Assembly (NCBI RefSeq): GCF_004358205.1
Contig: NZ_SMYO01000001.1
Span: 372,001 to 436,000 of the forward strand
From: Bacillus salipaludis
GTDB taxonomy: Bacteria; Bacillota; Bacilli; Bacillales_B; DSM-18226
DNA: 64,000 nucleotides
Direction of reading: 5' to 3'
The position numbers and the translations under genes are program-made. Under the pieces are notes generated by a model. The model was not told the DNA's origin and did no database searches. It saw only the letters and a program-made list of their open reading frames with translations. Every line of letters starts with the position of its first letter. Position 1 is the stretch's first letter. Of this stretch, positions 8,788 through 20,379 are shown one piece after another.

Positions 8788-8868
8788 CCTAACACTCCCT
8801 TTATTACTACCATAACCATCAATTATTGGAAGTAAACGTTAGAAATGGCTAATAAAAGGAGCGGGAAG

Positions 8869-9654
8869 TTAAATCGCTTTAATCATGCCCCCATCAACAA
8901 GGAACGAACTTCCTGTCATATAGGTATTTGCATCCGATAAAAGGAACGCAGCGACATTGGCAAATTCTTCAGGTTTCCCATATCTTTTTAGAGGAATTGC
9001 CGCTTTTGATTTCTCTTCAATAACTTCTCGGTCAACACCTTGCTTATCTGCATTGACTTGGTCTAAATGTTTTACTCGATCTGTTGCAATCCTTCCAGGG
9101 GCAATTGTATTAATTAAAATATTGTATGGTGCTAATTCAGAAGCGAGTGTTTTTGAAAGCCCGACAATTCCAGTTCGAAATGTGTTTGATAAAATTAATC
9201 CAGGAATCGGTTCTTTTATAGAAGAAGAAGCGATATTAAGGATTTTTCCTCCTTGTTTTTTTATGTAAGGCAAGCTTTCGCGGATTAGCCTTACATAGGA
9301 TAATAGATTTAATTCAAATGCATTCTGCCATTCATTATCGGATAGATCTTCAAAAGCAGCTGCAGGCGGACCGCCGGCATTATTTACAAGCAGATGGATT
9401 TCACCAAAGATTTCAATTGTCACTTGAACAAGCTGCTTAATTTCCTGAGGATTTGTTACATCGGTTCTATGGTAGCTGACTTTTCCAAGATCAATTGCTT
9501 CAAGCAAAGCTGCTTTTTGTTTCAGTTTCTCCTCATCCCGGCCTGAAATCATGACATTTGCGCCTTCCCTTACGAGTCTTTCCGCAATCGCAAAACCGAG
9601 CCCCTGGCTGGAGGCAGCGATAATCGCTGTTTTACCCTTTAGATTTAATTCCAT
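8869..9654 (-). CDS. SDR-family oxidoreductase with an altered active site
   Basis: A 261-residue short-chain dehydrogenase. The cofactor loop reads AASSQGLGFAIAE, the NNAG motif is NNAGG, and the C-terminal part carries INTIAPGRI and a SFLVDGG tail. The usual Tyr-x-x-x-Lys dyad is not visible: where YxASK should precede GIVGL the protein reads SNTFRTG. The catalytic Ser of IASSS is kept. I chose the ATG at 9654 (strong GGAGG) although the frame is open to 9831, where it would overlap the azoreductase. The substrate is unknown. Confidence 0.8.
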   Translation of the reverse strand: MELNLKGKTAIIAASSQGLGFAIAERLVREGANVMISGRDEEKLKQKAALLEAIDLGKVSYHRTDVTNPQEIKQLVQVTIEIFGEIHLLVNNAGGPPAAAFEDLSDNEWQNAFELNLLSYVRLIRESLPYIKKQGGKILNIASSSIKEPIPGLILSNTFRTGIVGLSKTLASELAPYNILINTIAPGRIATDRVKHLDQVNADKQGVDREVIEEKSKAAIPLKRYGKPEEFANVAAFLLSDANTYMTGSSFLVDGGMIKAI

Positions 9655-9742
9655 CCTTATTTCCTCCCTTTGTTTTTCTTCTTTAATCTTACAAGAAAAA
9701 AAGGAAACAGAGTTAATCTGTCTCCCAAAATTTATTACTGCT

Positions 9743-10378
9743 TTAAAACGTATGCGCAAGATCCTTCGCACGAGCAATGGCATTTTCTTTGATTTCCTGT
9801 GCTTTATCAGGCATTGCATTATGCCCCTCAACGAAGAGTCCTTCTAAGGCTGGAACACCGAAGAAACTCATCATAATACTAATATACCGGTGGCCCATTT
9901 CCATTTGGGCTGCAGGTCCTTCTGAATAGAACCCACCGCGTGCTTGGATATGCAGTGCTTTTTTATCAGTCAAAAGTCCAATCGGACCTTTTTCCGTGTA
10001 TTTAAATGTTTTTCCTGCAACTGCGACAGAATCAAGGTATGCCTTCATTACTGGAGGAAATGAAAAGTTCCATAACGGAGTAACGAAAACATATTTATCT
10101 GCGGCAATAAATTGTTCGTTTAATTCATTCAGCCGGCTAACCTTGGCCTTTTCTTCTGCAGATAGCTGATCAAACTCTTGTCCAGAGCGAAGCTTACCCC
10201 ATCCGCTAAAAACGTCTGCATCTATATGGGGGATATTCTCTTTATATAAATCTAAATGAACCACTTCATCTCCCGGATTTACTTCTTTATACGTATCGAT
10301 AAACGCTTTCCCTACGGCCATACTGTAGGATTGTGTTTCATTATGTGGGTGTGCAGTTATATATAATACTTTTGCCAT
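9743..10378 (-). CDS. azoR: FMN-dependent NADH:quinone/azo reductase
   Basis: A 211-residue flavodoxin-fold enzyme of the AzoR family, with N-terminal [16 protein letters not shown] (FMN phosphate loop), [17 protein letters not shown] and RGGFYSEGP. The family reduces quinones and azo compounds with two electrons from NADH, protecting thiols from electrophiles. In B. subtilis the azoreductases AzoR1/AzoR2 are repressed by YodB and MhqR. A palindrome-like sequence resembling the MhqR box lies about 95 bp upstream (10474-10491), and an mhqR gene is in this window. The ATG follows GAAAGGTGATGGA. Confidence 0.88.
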   Translation of the reverse strand: MAKVLYITAHPHNETQSYSMAVGKAFIDTYKEVNPGDEVVHLDLYKENIPHIDADVFSGWGKLRSGQEFDQLSAEEKAKVSRLNELNEQFIAADKYVFVTPLWNFSFPPVMKAYLDSVAVAGKTFKYTEKGPIGLLTDKKALHIQARGGFYSEGPAAQMEMGHRYISIMMSFFGVPALEGLFVEGHNAMPDKAQEIKENAIARAKDLAHTF

Positions 10379-10473
10379 TCTTCCATCACCTTTCTGTTCG
10401 TGTATGTTGACATTTTAGTTTAAATCAAAAATATAGAAATTAACCAAACTTTTTCACAAACTTTTAATTAATA

Positions 10474-10491
10474 TATTTTCAATTCGAGGTA
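10474..10491 (-). promoter_or_regulatory. Candidate MhqR operator upstream of azoR
   Basis: TATTTTCAATTCGAGGTA agrees with the published MhqR box (TATCTCGAATTCGAGATA) at 14 of 18 positions by my alignment. It is in the azoR promoter region, where a repressor could act. Binding is inference. Confidence 0.4.
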
Positions 10492-10545
10492 ATTTTAAAT
10501 AAAAAAAATGGTTCGGTCAACATTTCTGCTTTAAAGTAACCCATA

Positions 10546-10575
10546 TAAAAAGGATTTGTCATTTAGACAAATCCT
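10546..10575 (-). terminator. Terminator of the 10589-10735 small gene
   Basis: AGGATTTGTC pairs perfectly with GACAAATCCT across a 5-base loop; a T-run follows on the minus strand. Confidence 0.85.
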
Positions 10576-10588
10576 CAAAAACAGCCTC

Positions 10589-10735
10589 TTATTCATTTGT
10601 ATCAACTGAGTATGGGTTACGACCAATACTTACTCTCATTTCATCGGTCATTTGGAATGGTTCATTAACCACTGACTCAGTTAGTGAAGAGTCTAGTTGT
10701 AAACTACCATCATAATGTAACGGTTTCTGTTCCAT
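10589..10735 (-). CDS. Small acidic protein, unknown function
   Basis: A 48-residue frame, MEQKPLHYDGSLQLDSSL at its start and RVSIGRNPYSVDTNE at its end. A purine-rich GGGGGTGAAAGGAATT precedes the ATG, and a strong terminator follows the stop, which together argue that it is a real gene. I do not recognise the family. It is soluble and acidic. It lies between ptsI and azoR. Confidence 0.6.
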   Translation of the reverse strand: MEQKPLHYDGSLQLDSSLTESVVNEPFQMTDEMRVSIGRNPYSVDTNE

Positions 10736-10858
10736 AATTCCTTTCACCCCCTGCATGCTCCTGCACATTGTACGATTGACCTATCAACTTTTAGGATTAA
10801 TAAGTCTTTCTTACTATATTATAATTCCATACTAGTCTAAAAATCCCTTCTTTTTTCA

Positions 10859-10892
10859 CAAAAAAAACCGACTGATTTCTCAGCCGGTTTTA
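10859..10892 (-). terminator. Terminator of ptsHI
   Basis: AACCGGCTGA pairs with TCAGTCGGTT around a GAAA loop, followed by a long T-run on the minus strand. Confidence 0.9.
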
Positions 10893-10899
10893 AGGTATA

Positions 10900-12612
10900 T
10901 TATTTTGTTGCTGCTGTTACAGCCTCGATTACTTGGTCAGTTGTTTGCATATTTAATACCTTTTGCGCAAGACTTTCCATATCGGATTTTTTGAGGTTCC
11001 GAATTAATGAACGGGCTTTTAAAATGGATGTTGCACTCATTGAAAATTCATCAAGACCAAGTCCTAGAAGAACTGGAATTGCTGTTTCATCTCCTGCCAT
11101 TTCACCACACATGCCTGTCCATTTTCCTTCTGCATGTGAAGCATCAATAACCATTTTGACCAATCTTAAAATAGATGGGCTATATGGCTGATAAAGATAG
11201 GATACACGCTGATTCATACGGTCAGCTGCCATTGTATATTGAATGAGGTCATTTGTCCCAATACTGAAGAAATCAACTTCTTTGGCAAATTGGTCAGCTA
11301 AAACCGCAGTTGAAGGAATTTCAACCATGATTCCAAGCTCAATCTTTTCACTAACGGTTTGCCCTTCGCTTTGAAGCTTCGCTTTTTCTTCTTCCAGGAT
11401 TGCCTTTGCTTGGCGAAACTCATCAAGGGTTGCAATCATTGGGAACATAATTTTTAAATTACCATAACTGCTTGCCCGCAGCAGTGCACGCAATTGGGTT
11501 CGGAAAATTTCCTGCTCTTCCAGGCATAAACGAATCGCACGGAAACCTAAGAATGGGTTCAATTCTTTTGGTAATTCCAAATATGGTAATTCTTTATCGC
11601 CACCAATGTCTAAAGTCCTAACGACCACTGGCTTGCCATTCATTCCTTCTAAGACGGCTTTATAGGATTCGAACTGTTCTTCCTCGGTGGGAAGCTGATC
11701 TCTGCCCATGTAAAGGAATTCGGTTCGATATAGACCAATTCCTTCACCACCATTATCCATAACTCCTTTTAAATCATTCGGAGTTCCGATATTGGCGGCT
11801 AATTCAACATGGTGACCATCTGCAGAAACAGTTTTTTCATTAACTAATTTTGCCCATTCAGCTTTTTGTGCCTCAAATTCGTTATGGATTTTACGGTATT
11901 GTTCCACTAGCTCAGGTGTCGGATTAATATGTACTTCACCTTTAAGTCCATCCACAATGACCATATCACCATTATTAATTTCAACTGTAGCTGCTTTGGT
12001 TCCAACTACTGCAGGAATTTCCAATGATCTTGCCATAATCGCTGAGTGGGAGGTACGGCCGCCAATATTTGTGGTAAAGCCCTTTACAAATTTACGATTT
12101 AATTGAGCGGTATCGGAGGGAGTTAAATCCTCGGCCACGATAATAACTTCTTCGGCAATCATGCTTGGGTTTACCAATTGAACACCAAGTAAATGGCAAA
12201 GAACACGTTTCGTCACATCACGAATATCTGCAGCCCGCTCCTTCATATACTCGTTATCCATTTGTTCGAACATTGTTATAAACATATCTGCCGTTTCTTT
12301 TAAGGCAAACTCAGCATTGATTTTTTCAGATTGAATTTTATCTTCAATCGGTCCTGTCAATTCAGGGTCACTTAGAACAAGAAGATGTGCTTCAAAAATG
12401 GCTGCCTTATCTTCCCCAAGTTCTACCTTTGCCCGGTCGCGAATGACTTCAAGCTCAGACGTAGATTTTTCCATTGCCATTCGAAATCTTTTTACCTCTG
12501 AATTCGTGTCATCAATGGTTTTCTTTTCAAAGGATAAATCAGGTTCTACAAGACGGTAAGCTTTTGCAATTGCGATACCGTTTGATGCAGCAATACCATG
12601 TAAAAAACTCAT
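10900..12612 (-). CDS. ptsI: PTS enzyme I
   Basis: A 570-residue phosphoenolpyruvate-protein phosphotransferase, the first cytoplasmic component of the PTS. It takes phosphate from PEP and passes it to HPr. The phospho-histidine lies in [17 protein letters not shown] near residue 190; the PEP-binding C-terminal barrel has [24 protein letters not shown] and the catalytic Cys in GMCGEMAG. Its length is normal for the family. Its ATG overlaps the ptsH stop codon as TAATG, so the two are translationally coupled. No ptsG is next to them; a glycerol operon is instead. Confidence 0.97.
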   Translation of the reverse strand: MSFLHGIAASNGIAIAKAYRLVEPDLSFEKKTIDDTNSEVKRFRMAMEKSTSELEVIRDRAKVELGEDKAAIFEAHLLVLSDPELTGPIEDKIQSEKINAEFALKETADMFITMFEQMDNEYMKERAADIRDVTKRVLCHLLGVQLVNPSMIAEEVIIVAEDLTPSDTAQLNRKFVKGFTTNIGGRTSHSAIMARSLEIPAVVGTKAATVEINNGDMVIVDGLKGEVHINPTPELVEQYRKIHNEFEAQKAEWAKLVNEKTVSADGHHVELAANIGTPNDLKGVMDNGGEGIGLYRTEFLYMGRDQLPTEEEQFESYKAVLEGMNGKPVVVRTLDIGGDKELPYLELPKELNPFLGFRAIRLCLEEQEIFRTQLRALLRASSYGNLKIMFPMIATLDEFRQAKAILEEEKAKLQSEGQTVSEKIELGIMVEIPSTAVLADQFAKEVDFFSIGTNDLIQYTMAADRMNQRVSYLYQPYSPSILRLVKMVIDASHAEGKWTGMCGEMAGDETAIPVLLGLGLDEFSMSATSILKARSLIRNLKKSDMESLAQKVLNMQTTDQVIEAVTAATK

Positions 12613-12878
12613 TATTCAGCCAAACCTTCTTTTTTCAGTGTTTCTTCAATGCTTGATAAAGCTTCTTCAGAATCGTTTCCTTCAGCAGAAATCACGATGT
12701 CTGCTCCTTGACCAATTCCTAAAGACATTACACCCATAATCGATTTTAAATTAACCTTTTTCCCTTTATATTCTAAATTGATTTCAGAATTGAATTTACT
12801 AGCTGCTTGTACTAACAAGGTTGCCGGTCTTGCGTGAATACCTGTTTCAGCTGTTACTTTAAATTGTTTTTCTGCCAT
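12612..12878 (-). CDS. ptsH: Phosphocarrier protein HPr
   Basis: An 88-residue HPr with both regulatory sites: His15 in TGIHARPAT, phosphorylated by enzyme I, and Ser46 in [11 protein letters not shown], phosphorylated by HPr kinase for catabolite repression with CcpA. I chose the ATG at 12878 over the one at 12887 because it gives the exact family length and follows AAAGGAG at suitable spacing. First gene of ptsHI. HPr(His-P) can also phosphorylate glycerol kinase, encoded nearby. Confidence 0.97.
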   Translation of the reverse strand: MAEKQFKVTAETGIHARPATLLVQAASKFNSEINLEYKGKKVNLKSIMGVMSLGIGQGADIVISAEGNDSEEALSSIEETLKKEGLAE

Positions 12879-12941
12879 GTAAATCAAACTCCTTTAATGT
12901 CAATTAATATAATAAATTTAAATTTATTACCTGCCTAATAA

Positions 12942-12969
12942 ATCTAAACAATTTGTTCATTTTAGTCAA
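12942..12969 (-). promoter_or_regulatory. Putative SigA promoter of ptsHI
   Basis: On the minus strand TTGACT, 16 bases, TTAGAT, about 65 bp upstream of the ptsH start. The surrounding 12879-13171 gap is AT-rich and otherwise holds only the glpD terminator. Confidence 0.45.
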
Positions 12970-13135
12970 CTAAACCGTTAATTGATTAATAAATAAAGCA
13001 ATACAATCAATATTATTTTTTCCCTAAAATGACACAATTATGTTTTAAATAAAAGGCATAGATTGTGAAAAATAATACAAAGGATAGAATATCATTTTCT
13101 TACTCACTTGAACAGTAGTAAAGCTCACAAAAATA

Positions 13136-13164
13136 AAGAAAGGCCGCAAAAAATTTACGGCCTA
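13136..13164 (-). terminator. Terminator of glpD
   Basis: AGGCCG/CGGCCT stem with a T-rich 3' side, just after the glpD stop codon on the minus strand. Confidence 0.7.
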
Positions 13165-13171
13165 TCATCTA

Positions 13172-14866
13172 TTAATTTCCGCCTACTGCCTTAGGAAATT
13201 CATTATTCTGTTCATCAATTGGTATTACTGCATGTATTAGGGCTTCTTCCAATTCATTGGTATATTTTTGCTTTTCTTGCTCGTTCCATCCAAATTGATC
13301 AGCCATATAAGCTAAAACCTGGTTCTTCCATTTTTGTACAAGTTGAATATTGAACAATATCGCACCTGTTCGGCGATTAAAGAAATCAATTGGAGTTGCT
13401 GCCATCTCATAGTGAATCGAATAAATTAACATAGCAAATAATGTGAGTGGCAATTCATATCGAGCTGCATCATTTTTATTCGTATTAAGAAGTTCAAAAA
13501 CGTCTTCAATATTTGAGCCATAGATTTTTGCTAATTGTTCTGCCTCTTCATTCGTTAAACCCACTTCGAGACCAACTTTTACCTTTCTACTAACATAGTC
13601 TAAAAAATGGATAGAACCACCAACATCGCCGCCGGAAATTGGCATATCCTTCGTCATACAAGCCGGGTAGTTCGTCCCCTCTTCATCATTAAATTTCGCT
13701 GCAAGTAAATCCACAATCGTTTCCGCCATTTTCCGATATCCCGTTAATTTTCCTCCAGCAATTGTAATAAGACCTGTTTTGGATTCCCAAATTTCATCCT
13801 TACGAGAAATTTCCGATGCCTTTTTTCCTTCTTCATATATAAGTGGTCTAACTCCTGCCCAGTTGGACTCAATATCCTTCTCGGTTATTTTCACATCAGG
13901 AAACATATAATTAATCGCCTTAATGATATAGCTGCGGTCAGCTGATGTCATATAAGGATGAGCTTTATCCTGATCATAAAAGGTATCCGTTGTACCCACA
14001 TAAGCCTTTCCATCTCGAGGGATTGCAAATACCATTCGACCATCTGGCGTATCGAAATAAATGGCTTGCTTTAAAGGGAAACGAGACTGATCAATTACGA
14101 GATGGACACCTTTTGTCAACTGAAGAACCTTTCCCTTTTTCGAATGGTCCATTTCCCGTATTTGATCTACCCATGGACCCGCTGCATTGACAATTTTTTT
14201 GGCACGGACCTGATATTTTTCACCTGTAAACAGGTCTTGGACCATTACACCGACAACGATTCCATTTTCATAGATAAGATTTGTAACTTTTGTATAATTG
14301 CAAGCAGTTGCACCCTTTTCTATCGCCGCTTTCATTACCTCAATCGTTAGTCTTGCATCATCAGTACGATATTCTACGTAATACCCCCCGCCTTTTAGAC
14401 CCTCTTTTTTAACGAGCGGCTCTTTTGCAAGGGTTTGCTGTGCAGATAACATCATTCTTCGTTCTGATTTTTTTACTCCTGCTAAGAAATCATAAACACG
14501 TAAACCAATAGAAGTAGAGAATGGTCCAAATGTTCCGCCTTTATGCATTGGCAGGAGCATCCACTCTGGAGTAGTGACATGCGGGCCGTTTTCATAGACA
14601 ATCGCACGTTCTTTCCCTACTTCTGCGACCATTTTCACTTCAAATTGTTTTAAATATCTTAATCCTCCATGCACTAATTTTGTAGACCGGCTTGATGTAC
14701 CTGCCGCAAAATCTTGCATTTCGACCAGTGCGGTAATCATTCCTCTTGAAGACGCATCAAGGGCGATACCGGCTCCGGTAATTCCACCACCAATAACTAA
14801 AACATCAAACTTCTTTTCCTTCAATTTCGATACAATTTCTTTACGATTTAAATTCGAAAATTTCAT
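13172..14866 (-). CDS. glpD: Aerobic glycerol-3-phosphate dehydrogenase
   Basis: A 564-residue membrane-associated FAD enzyme that oxidises glycerol-3-phosphate to dihydroxyacetone phosphate and passes electrons to the quinone pool. The FAD motif is [17 protein letters not shown] near residue 20; [17 protein letters not shown] and the C-terminal [11 protein letters not shown] are family marks. I chose the ATG at 14866 after GGGAGGAAA; the frame is open to 14983 through the leader hairpin, so that longer form is unlikely. It has its own terminator-like leader, pointing to GlpP control. Confidence 0.95.
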   Translation of the reverse strand: MKFSNLNRKEIVSKLKEKKFDVLVIGGGITGAGIALDASSRGMITALVEMQDFAAGTSSRSTKLVHGGLRYLKQFEVKMVAEVGKERAIVYENGPHVTTPEWMLLPMHKGGTFGPFSTSIGLRVYDFLAGVKKSERRMMLSAQQTLAKEPLVKKEGLKGGGYYVEYRTDDARLTIEVMKAAIEKGATACNYTKVTNLIYENGIVVGVMVQDLFTGEKYQVRAKKIVNAAGPWVDQIREMDHSKKGKVLQLTKGVHLVIDQSRFPLKQAIYFDTPDGRMVFAIPRDGKAYVGTTDTFYDQDKAHPYMTSADRSYIIKAINYMFPDVKITEKDIESNWAGVRPLIYEEGKKASEISRKDEIWESKTGLITIAGGKLTGYRKMAETIVDLLAAKFNDEEGTNYPACMTKDMPISGGDVGGSIHFLDYVSRKVKVGLEVGLTNEEAEQLAKIYGSNIEDVFELLNTNKNDAARYELPLTLFAMLIYSIHYEMAATPIDFFNRRTGAILFNIQLVQKWKNQVLAYMADQFGWNEQEKQKYTNELEEALIHAVIPIDEQNNEFPKAVGGN

Positions 14867-14927
14867 TATTTTTTCCTCCCGATTAAGAAGCCTTATTATT
14901 ATATGCTTAGATATTTTTAAGGGGAAA

Positions 14928-14979
14928 TAAAAAGAGACCACAAAAGACATTACCAACTGGTAATGTTTTTGTGGTCTCT
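14928..14979 (-). promoter_or_regulatory. glpD leader terminator / GlpP antitermination target
   Basis: An inverted repeat AGAGACCACA ... TGTGGTCTCT with an inner stem ACATTACCA/TGGTAATGT is followed by TTTTT on the minus strand. It lies between the upstream glpK gene and the glpD start. In B. subtilis, glycerol-3-phosphate-bound GlpP prevents termination at just such a leader hairpin. Assignment is from position and structure. Confidence 0.75.
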
Positions 14980-15045
14980 CCAAATTCTCCTGCCAATATA
15001 TTAACTTGTGTATTATTATACCATATATTTACGAAACAGAATAGT

Positions 15046-17389
<2,344 letters not shown>

Positions 17390-17437
17390 TTTTCATCTCT
17401 CCTTTTTCATTATATGTTGTTCATTCTGACAGAAAAC

Positions 17438-17495
17438 AAAAAAGGAGATTCACACATAAAAAACCACAAACCATGGTCTTTCGCGTGAATCTCCT
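17438..17495 (-). promoter_or_regulatory. glpFK leader terminator / GlpP antitermination target
   Basis: GGAGATTCAC pairs with GTGAATCTCC, followed by TTTTTT on the minus strand, about 50 bases before glpF. The inner loop contains ACCATGGT. Its place between glpP and glpF matches the GlpP-controlled leader of B. subtilis. Confidence 0.75.
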
Positions 17496-17585
17496 TATCT
17501 CCGTCACAATTCTATTAACTTGATTAAAGTATATAAACCAATGAAAGCGTTGTCAATCCTTTTTTTATTCCAAACTATTGAAACT

Positions 17586-18146
17586 TTATTTTTGGACTGC
17601 AAATGTATCCCAAAGCTCCCGTTTTGAAGTCGTAATGGCTGTAGCACCTGCATTCAGTGCATTTTGCACCTCTTCTGGTGTCCGAATAAGTCCGCCTGCA
17701 AAAATGGGGATCCCAATGCGTTCCTTTACTTCAGTAATCATCCAAGGGATAGCCCCAGGTAAAACCTCAATAAAGTCAGGACGTGTCTTTTCAATCAATG
17801 AATAGCTCTTTTCCAATGCATGAGTGTCAAGAAGGAAAATTCTCTGAACCGCAATAACTCCCTTCTGCTTAGCCTTCAGTATCACACTAGATTTCGTTGA
17901 AATTAAACCAAAAGGCTTATATTCCTGGCATATATATTCCGTCGCATATTCATCATTTTTTATCCCATGTATGAGGTCAACATGGTAAATCATTTTTTTT
18001 CCATGTTGTTTTGCAAGTGCACTTATATTTTTTAACTGAGCGATATGCATGTCTAAAAAAACCCCGATTTCAAAGGAGCTCTTTAAAAAACGCTCAAACT
18101 CTTTCATATTCGTTGATGCTGGTAATATGCTTTGGTTAATCATCAT
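17586..18146 (-). CDS. glpP: Glycerol operon antiterminator GlpP
   Basis: A 186-residue RNA-binding regulator with a TIM-barrel-like fold ([49 protein letters not shown]). With bound glycerol-3-phosphate it stabilises glp leader mRNA and prevents early termination. Two candidate targets are in this window, before glpF and before glpD. Its ATG follows GGAGGGCAATGATG (two adjacent ATGs are possible). The order glpP-glpF-glpK-glpD is that of B. subtilis, transplanted beside ptsHI. Confidence 0.92.
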   Translation of the reverse strand: MMINQSILPASTNMKEFERFLKSSFEIGVFLDMHIAQLKNISALAKQHGKKMIYHVDLIHGIKNDEYATEYICQEYKPFGLISTKSSVILKAKQKGVIAVQRIFLLDTHALEKSYSLIEKTRPDFIEVLPGAIPWMITEVKERIGIPIFAGGLIRTPEEVQNALNAGATAITTSKRELWDTFAVQK

Positions 18147-18194
18147 TGCCCTCCTTCCATTTTTAATCTTTTCCTAATAGTATATGAACCCAAT

Positions 18195-18389
18195 TTAACT
18201 TCTTGGCTCTTGCAAATATTGATAAAGTACATCTCCACCCCTCTGAGCAATCCCTCGGAAATGTTTAAAATCCTCTCTTTTAACAAGAATTTGCCGGAAT
18301 TCCAAAAAATCATCCTGCTTTACATAATACTCAGAAAGCGTTCCGGCCTTTAACTGTTCCAGTATTTCGTTTACAGCATCTCCATTCAC
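18195..18389 (-). CDS. Small protein of unknown function
   Basis: A 64-residue soluble protein, MNGDAVNEILEQLKAG at the start and GGDVLYQYLQEPRS at the end. I chose GTG at 18389, preceded by AAGGTGG at good spacing, over the earlier GTG at 18401, which overlaps that site. I do not recognise the family. It lies upstream of and co-directional with glpP, 48 bp away, and is divergent from ykvS. Confidence 0.6.
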   Translation of the reverse strand: MNGDAVNEILEQLKAGTLSEYYVKQDDFLEFRQILVKREDFKHFRGIAQRGGDVLYQYLQEPRS

Positions 18390-18641
18390 AATATGCACCA
18401 CCTTTCCAAAAGTAGTTTATCGTAAATCTTTATTAAAGAGTATTTTTTGTCGAAATTTCCGAGGAAATACCCTTCAATTCTAAGAATTTTTTTAAACAAT
18501 AAATCTACTATTATAGTTAATTAATTTTTTTATCAAAATTAACGTAATTGTCAAATAAAATCCTTTACGAAATTGGAAAAGTAGTGCAAACTGTTAATTA
18601 AATGGGATAGATGAGATTGTATGGCAAAGGGGAGAGACTGA

Positions 18642-18830
18642 ATGAAAATAGCAGAAATAGGAAATATCATTGAATTCCGTGGTGGGTTACAGGGAATAGT
18701 GGAAAAGGTAAATGAAAATTCTGTAATAGTCGATCTAACATACATGGACAATTACCGTGATTTAGAATTGGACCAGCGTACGGTTGTAAATCATAAAAAC
18801 TATAAGATTGTAAAAGAAAGCGCTTATTAA
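18642..18830 (+). CDS. ykvS: YkvS family (DUF2187, KOW-like)
   Basis: A 62-residue protein starting MKIAEIGNIIEFRGGLQGIVEKV, which matches the YkvS/DUF2187 family: a small beta-barrel resembling a KOW domain. A nucleic-acid-binding role is often guessed but not shown. The ATG follows GGGGAGA. Followed immediately by a strong terminator, so it is monocistronic. Its position near ykvI is as in B. subtilis. Confidence 0.88.
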   Translation: MKIAEIGNIIEFRGGLQGIVEKVNENSVIVDLTYMDNYRDLELDQRTVVNHKNYKIVKESAY

Positions 18831-18846
18831 ATTGTTTTGAGCCATT

Positions 18847-18873
18847 AAAAAGGCAGCCATCGGCTGCCTTTTT
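18847..18873 (+). terminator. Terminator of ykvS
   Basis: AAAAGGCAGCC-ATC-GGCTGCCTTTTT, a compact perfect hairpin. Confidence 0.92.
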
Positions 18874-18914
18874 CCTCTGTATAATTACTTAAACAAGACC
18901 CATTTAACTTAATT

Positions 18915-19034
18915 TTATGGCTGTTTTCCTATTTCGTTTGAAATCTGTTTAAGGGATTTCACTTTGCCATGCGGATTTTGATCTTGTTTTCGAACAGTCC
19001 ATTCCCTTTCATGCTGCCTCTGTGATTTGCTCAT
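18915..19034 (-). CDS. Tiny basic protein, unknown
   Basis: A 39-residue frame, MSKSQRQHEREWTVRKQDQN at the start, rich in Lys, Arg and Gln. A GGTGAAAGGAGTGAATGGT precedes the ATG, which is a convincing ribosome-binding site. I do not recognise it; its size and composition recall minor spore proteins, but nothing specific shows this. It is convergent with ykvS. Confidence 0.5.
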   Translation of the reverse strand: MSKSQRQHEREWTVRKQDQNPHGKVKSLKQISNEIGKQP

Positions 19035-19143
19035 ACCATTCACTCCTTTCACCTACTATCTTTTTCAAAAACCCTTTTCCTTATCATAGGAAAAAGAATG
19101 AAAATTGAGCAAATCATTTCCATTCAAAGAATTGAGTCCTTAT

Positions 19144-20190
19144 TTACTTGATTCTATTGGGTAACTGCTTCATCCATAACAAGATGAAGAATATCAGGCT
19201 TATGTATCCGAACAACGGATAGAGGTATGACAGTAATTTCCCATAATTTATAAGACTAATTACATAGGAAATGGCAAAAATCCCTGAAATAGAGGTGATG
19301 GTCGAGACCGATACATATTGCTTAAGCTGCCGATCTAAACCAAATACGTTTCCGATTACCGAAGTAAAAATTTCCCCATAAATGACCATCACAAAAATCC
19401 AATAAAAAAATGGAGCAATTTGTTTCATAATTATGGCCATAGGAATTTCATAATTCTCAAGATTTGGAAGCATGATTAAAGTAAAATGACTTGAGAGTAG
19501 TATAAGGGTCAAAGCAGCTCCTCCTAGTATTCCTCCCCACTTAATTGTCCAATCATCCTTTACTTCTGTGGCAATCGGTACTAAAACTGCCTGTGCCAAG
19601 GCTAAATTTAGCGCAGTATAGGAAAAGGGAGCCACCACGCTTTTCCAGCCATCATCAACATGTGGAATAAATAAAAATTGATCCATGAAATGAGGCAATT
19701 TTACAGAAAAGCCCATTAACAATAAACTAAAACAAATCATTAAGGGTACCACAAAAGAATTTACTGCAAAAAGCCCTTTTGTACCAGTCATCATGACAAT
19801 AAAAGAAAGAAATATGGTTAATAGGACTCCGAAGTTTTTCGAAAGGCCCAATTGCTCTTCAAATACTGCCCCTGCCCCAGCGAGCATCACGGCACTTACA
19901 CCAAGAAGCATCACAAGCATAATGATATTAATGGCTTTACCTGCCCACTTCCCAAATAAATATTCATTAAACTCCTGATAGGATTTTGCATTTATATGAG
20001 CCGCTATTCTCATTAATTTGGAACCTAAAACAACAAGGAGGTAGCCGCTCATTAAAATACTTATTAAGCCAAAGAAGCCAAAGCGTGAAAAAAATTCAAC
20101 GATCTCTCTTCCTGTGGCAAAACCAGCTCCTACGACCGTCCCAACGTAGACTGCTGCAATTTGAAAAGCTGCTGACCAATTTTTCTTCAC
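19144..20190 (-). CDS. ykvI: YkvI family membrane transporter
   Basis: A 348-residue integral membrane protein with about ten hydrophobic spans, beginning MKKNWSAAFQIAAVYVGTVV and containing GAGFATGREIVEFF. It belongs to the YkvI family, distant relatives of amino-acid/branched-chain carriers; no substrate is established. The ATG follows GGGGGAGATG. It is divergent from clpE, with the CtsR-controlled promoter between them, the same neighbour as in B. subtilis. Confidence 0.85.
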   Translation of the reverse strand: MKKNWSAAFQIAAVYVGTVVGAGFATGREIVEFFSRFGFFGLISILMSGYLLVVLGSKLMRIAAHINAKSYQEFNEYLFGKWAGKAINIIMLVMLLGVSAVMLAGAGAVFEEQLGLSKNFGVLLTIFLSFIVMMTGTKGLFAVNSFVVPLMICFSLLLMGFSVKLPHFMDQFLFIPHVDDGWKSVVAPFSYTALNLALAQAVLVPIATEVKDDWTIKWGGILGGAALTLILLSSHFTLIMLPNLENYEIPMAIIMKQIAPFFYWIFVMVIYGEIFTSVIGNVFGLDRQLKQYVSVSTITSISGIFAISYVISLINYGKLLSYLYPLFGYISLIFFILLWMKQLPNRIK

Positions 20191-20284
20191 ATCATCTCCC
20201 CCTCTATTTAACTATATGAAGAGATGGACAAACAAAGACGAGCTAACTTTAATATTTAAGAAATAATTACCATAAACAAACCCC

Positions 20285-20346
20285 TTGAAAGTCAAAAAAG
20301 GTCAGAGTATACTACAGATATAAGGTCAAAGTTAGTCAAAGTCAAA
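20285..20346 (+). promoter_or_regulatory. clpE promoter with CtsR operators
   Basis: A SigA promoter TTGAAA (20285), 17 bases, TATACT (20308). CtsR heptad pairs sit on it: AGTCAAA-AAA-GGTCAGA at 20290-20306 between the -35 and -10, and GGTCAAA-GTT-AGTCAAA at 20324-20340 with a further GTCAAA at 20341. The consensus is tandem GGTCAAA-N3-GGTCAAA. The repressor would block the polymerase until heat stress inactivates it. Confidence 0.9.
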
Positions 20347-20379
20347 CACCTTATAATGTATTTATAGGAGGTTTTTAAT

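Noticed and set aside
8869..9831. Longer SDR protein starting at 9831
   Set aside because: Would overlap azoR by 89 bp and add a basic, non-SDR leader; GGAGG supports the start at 9654.
12612..12887. HPr starting at 12887
   Set aside because: MIYMAEK would be three residues longer than the conserved 88-residue HPr; ATG 12878 fits the ribosome-binding site and family.
13172..14983. Longer GlpD starting at 14983
   Set aside because: The extra codons cross the leader hairpin and lack family similarity; GGGAGG supports 14866.
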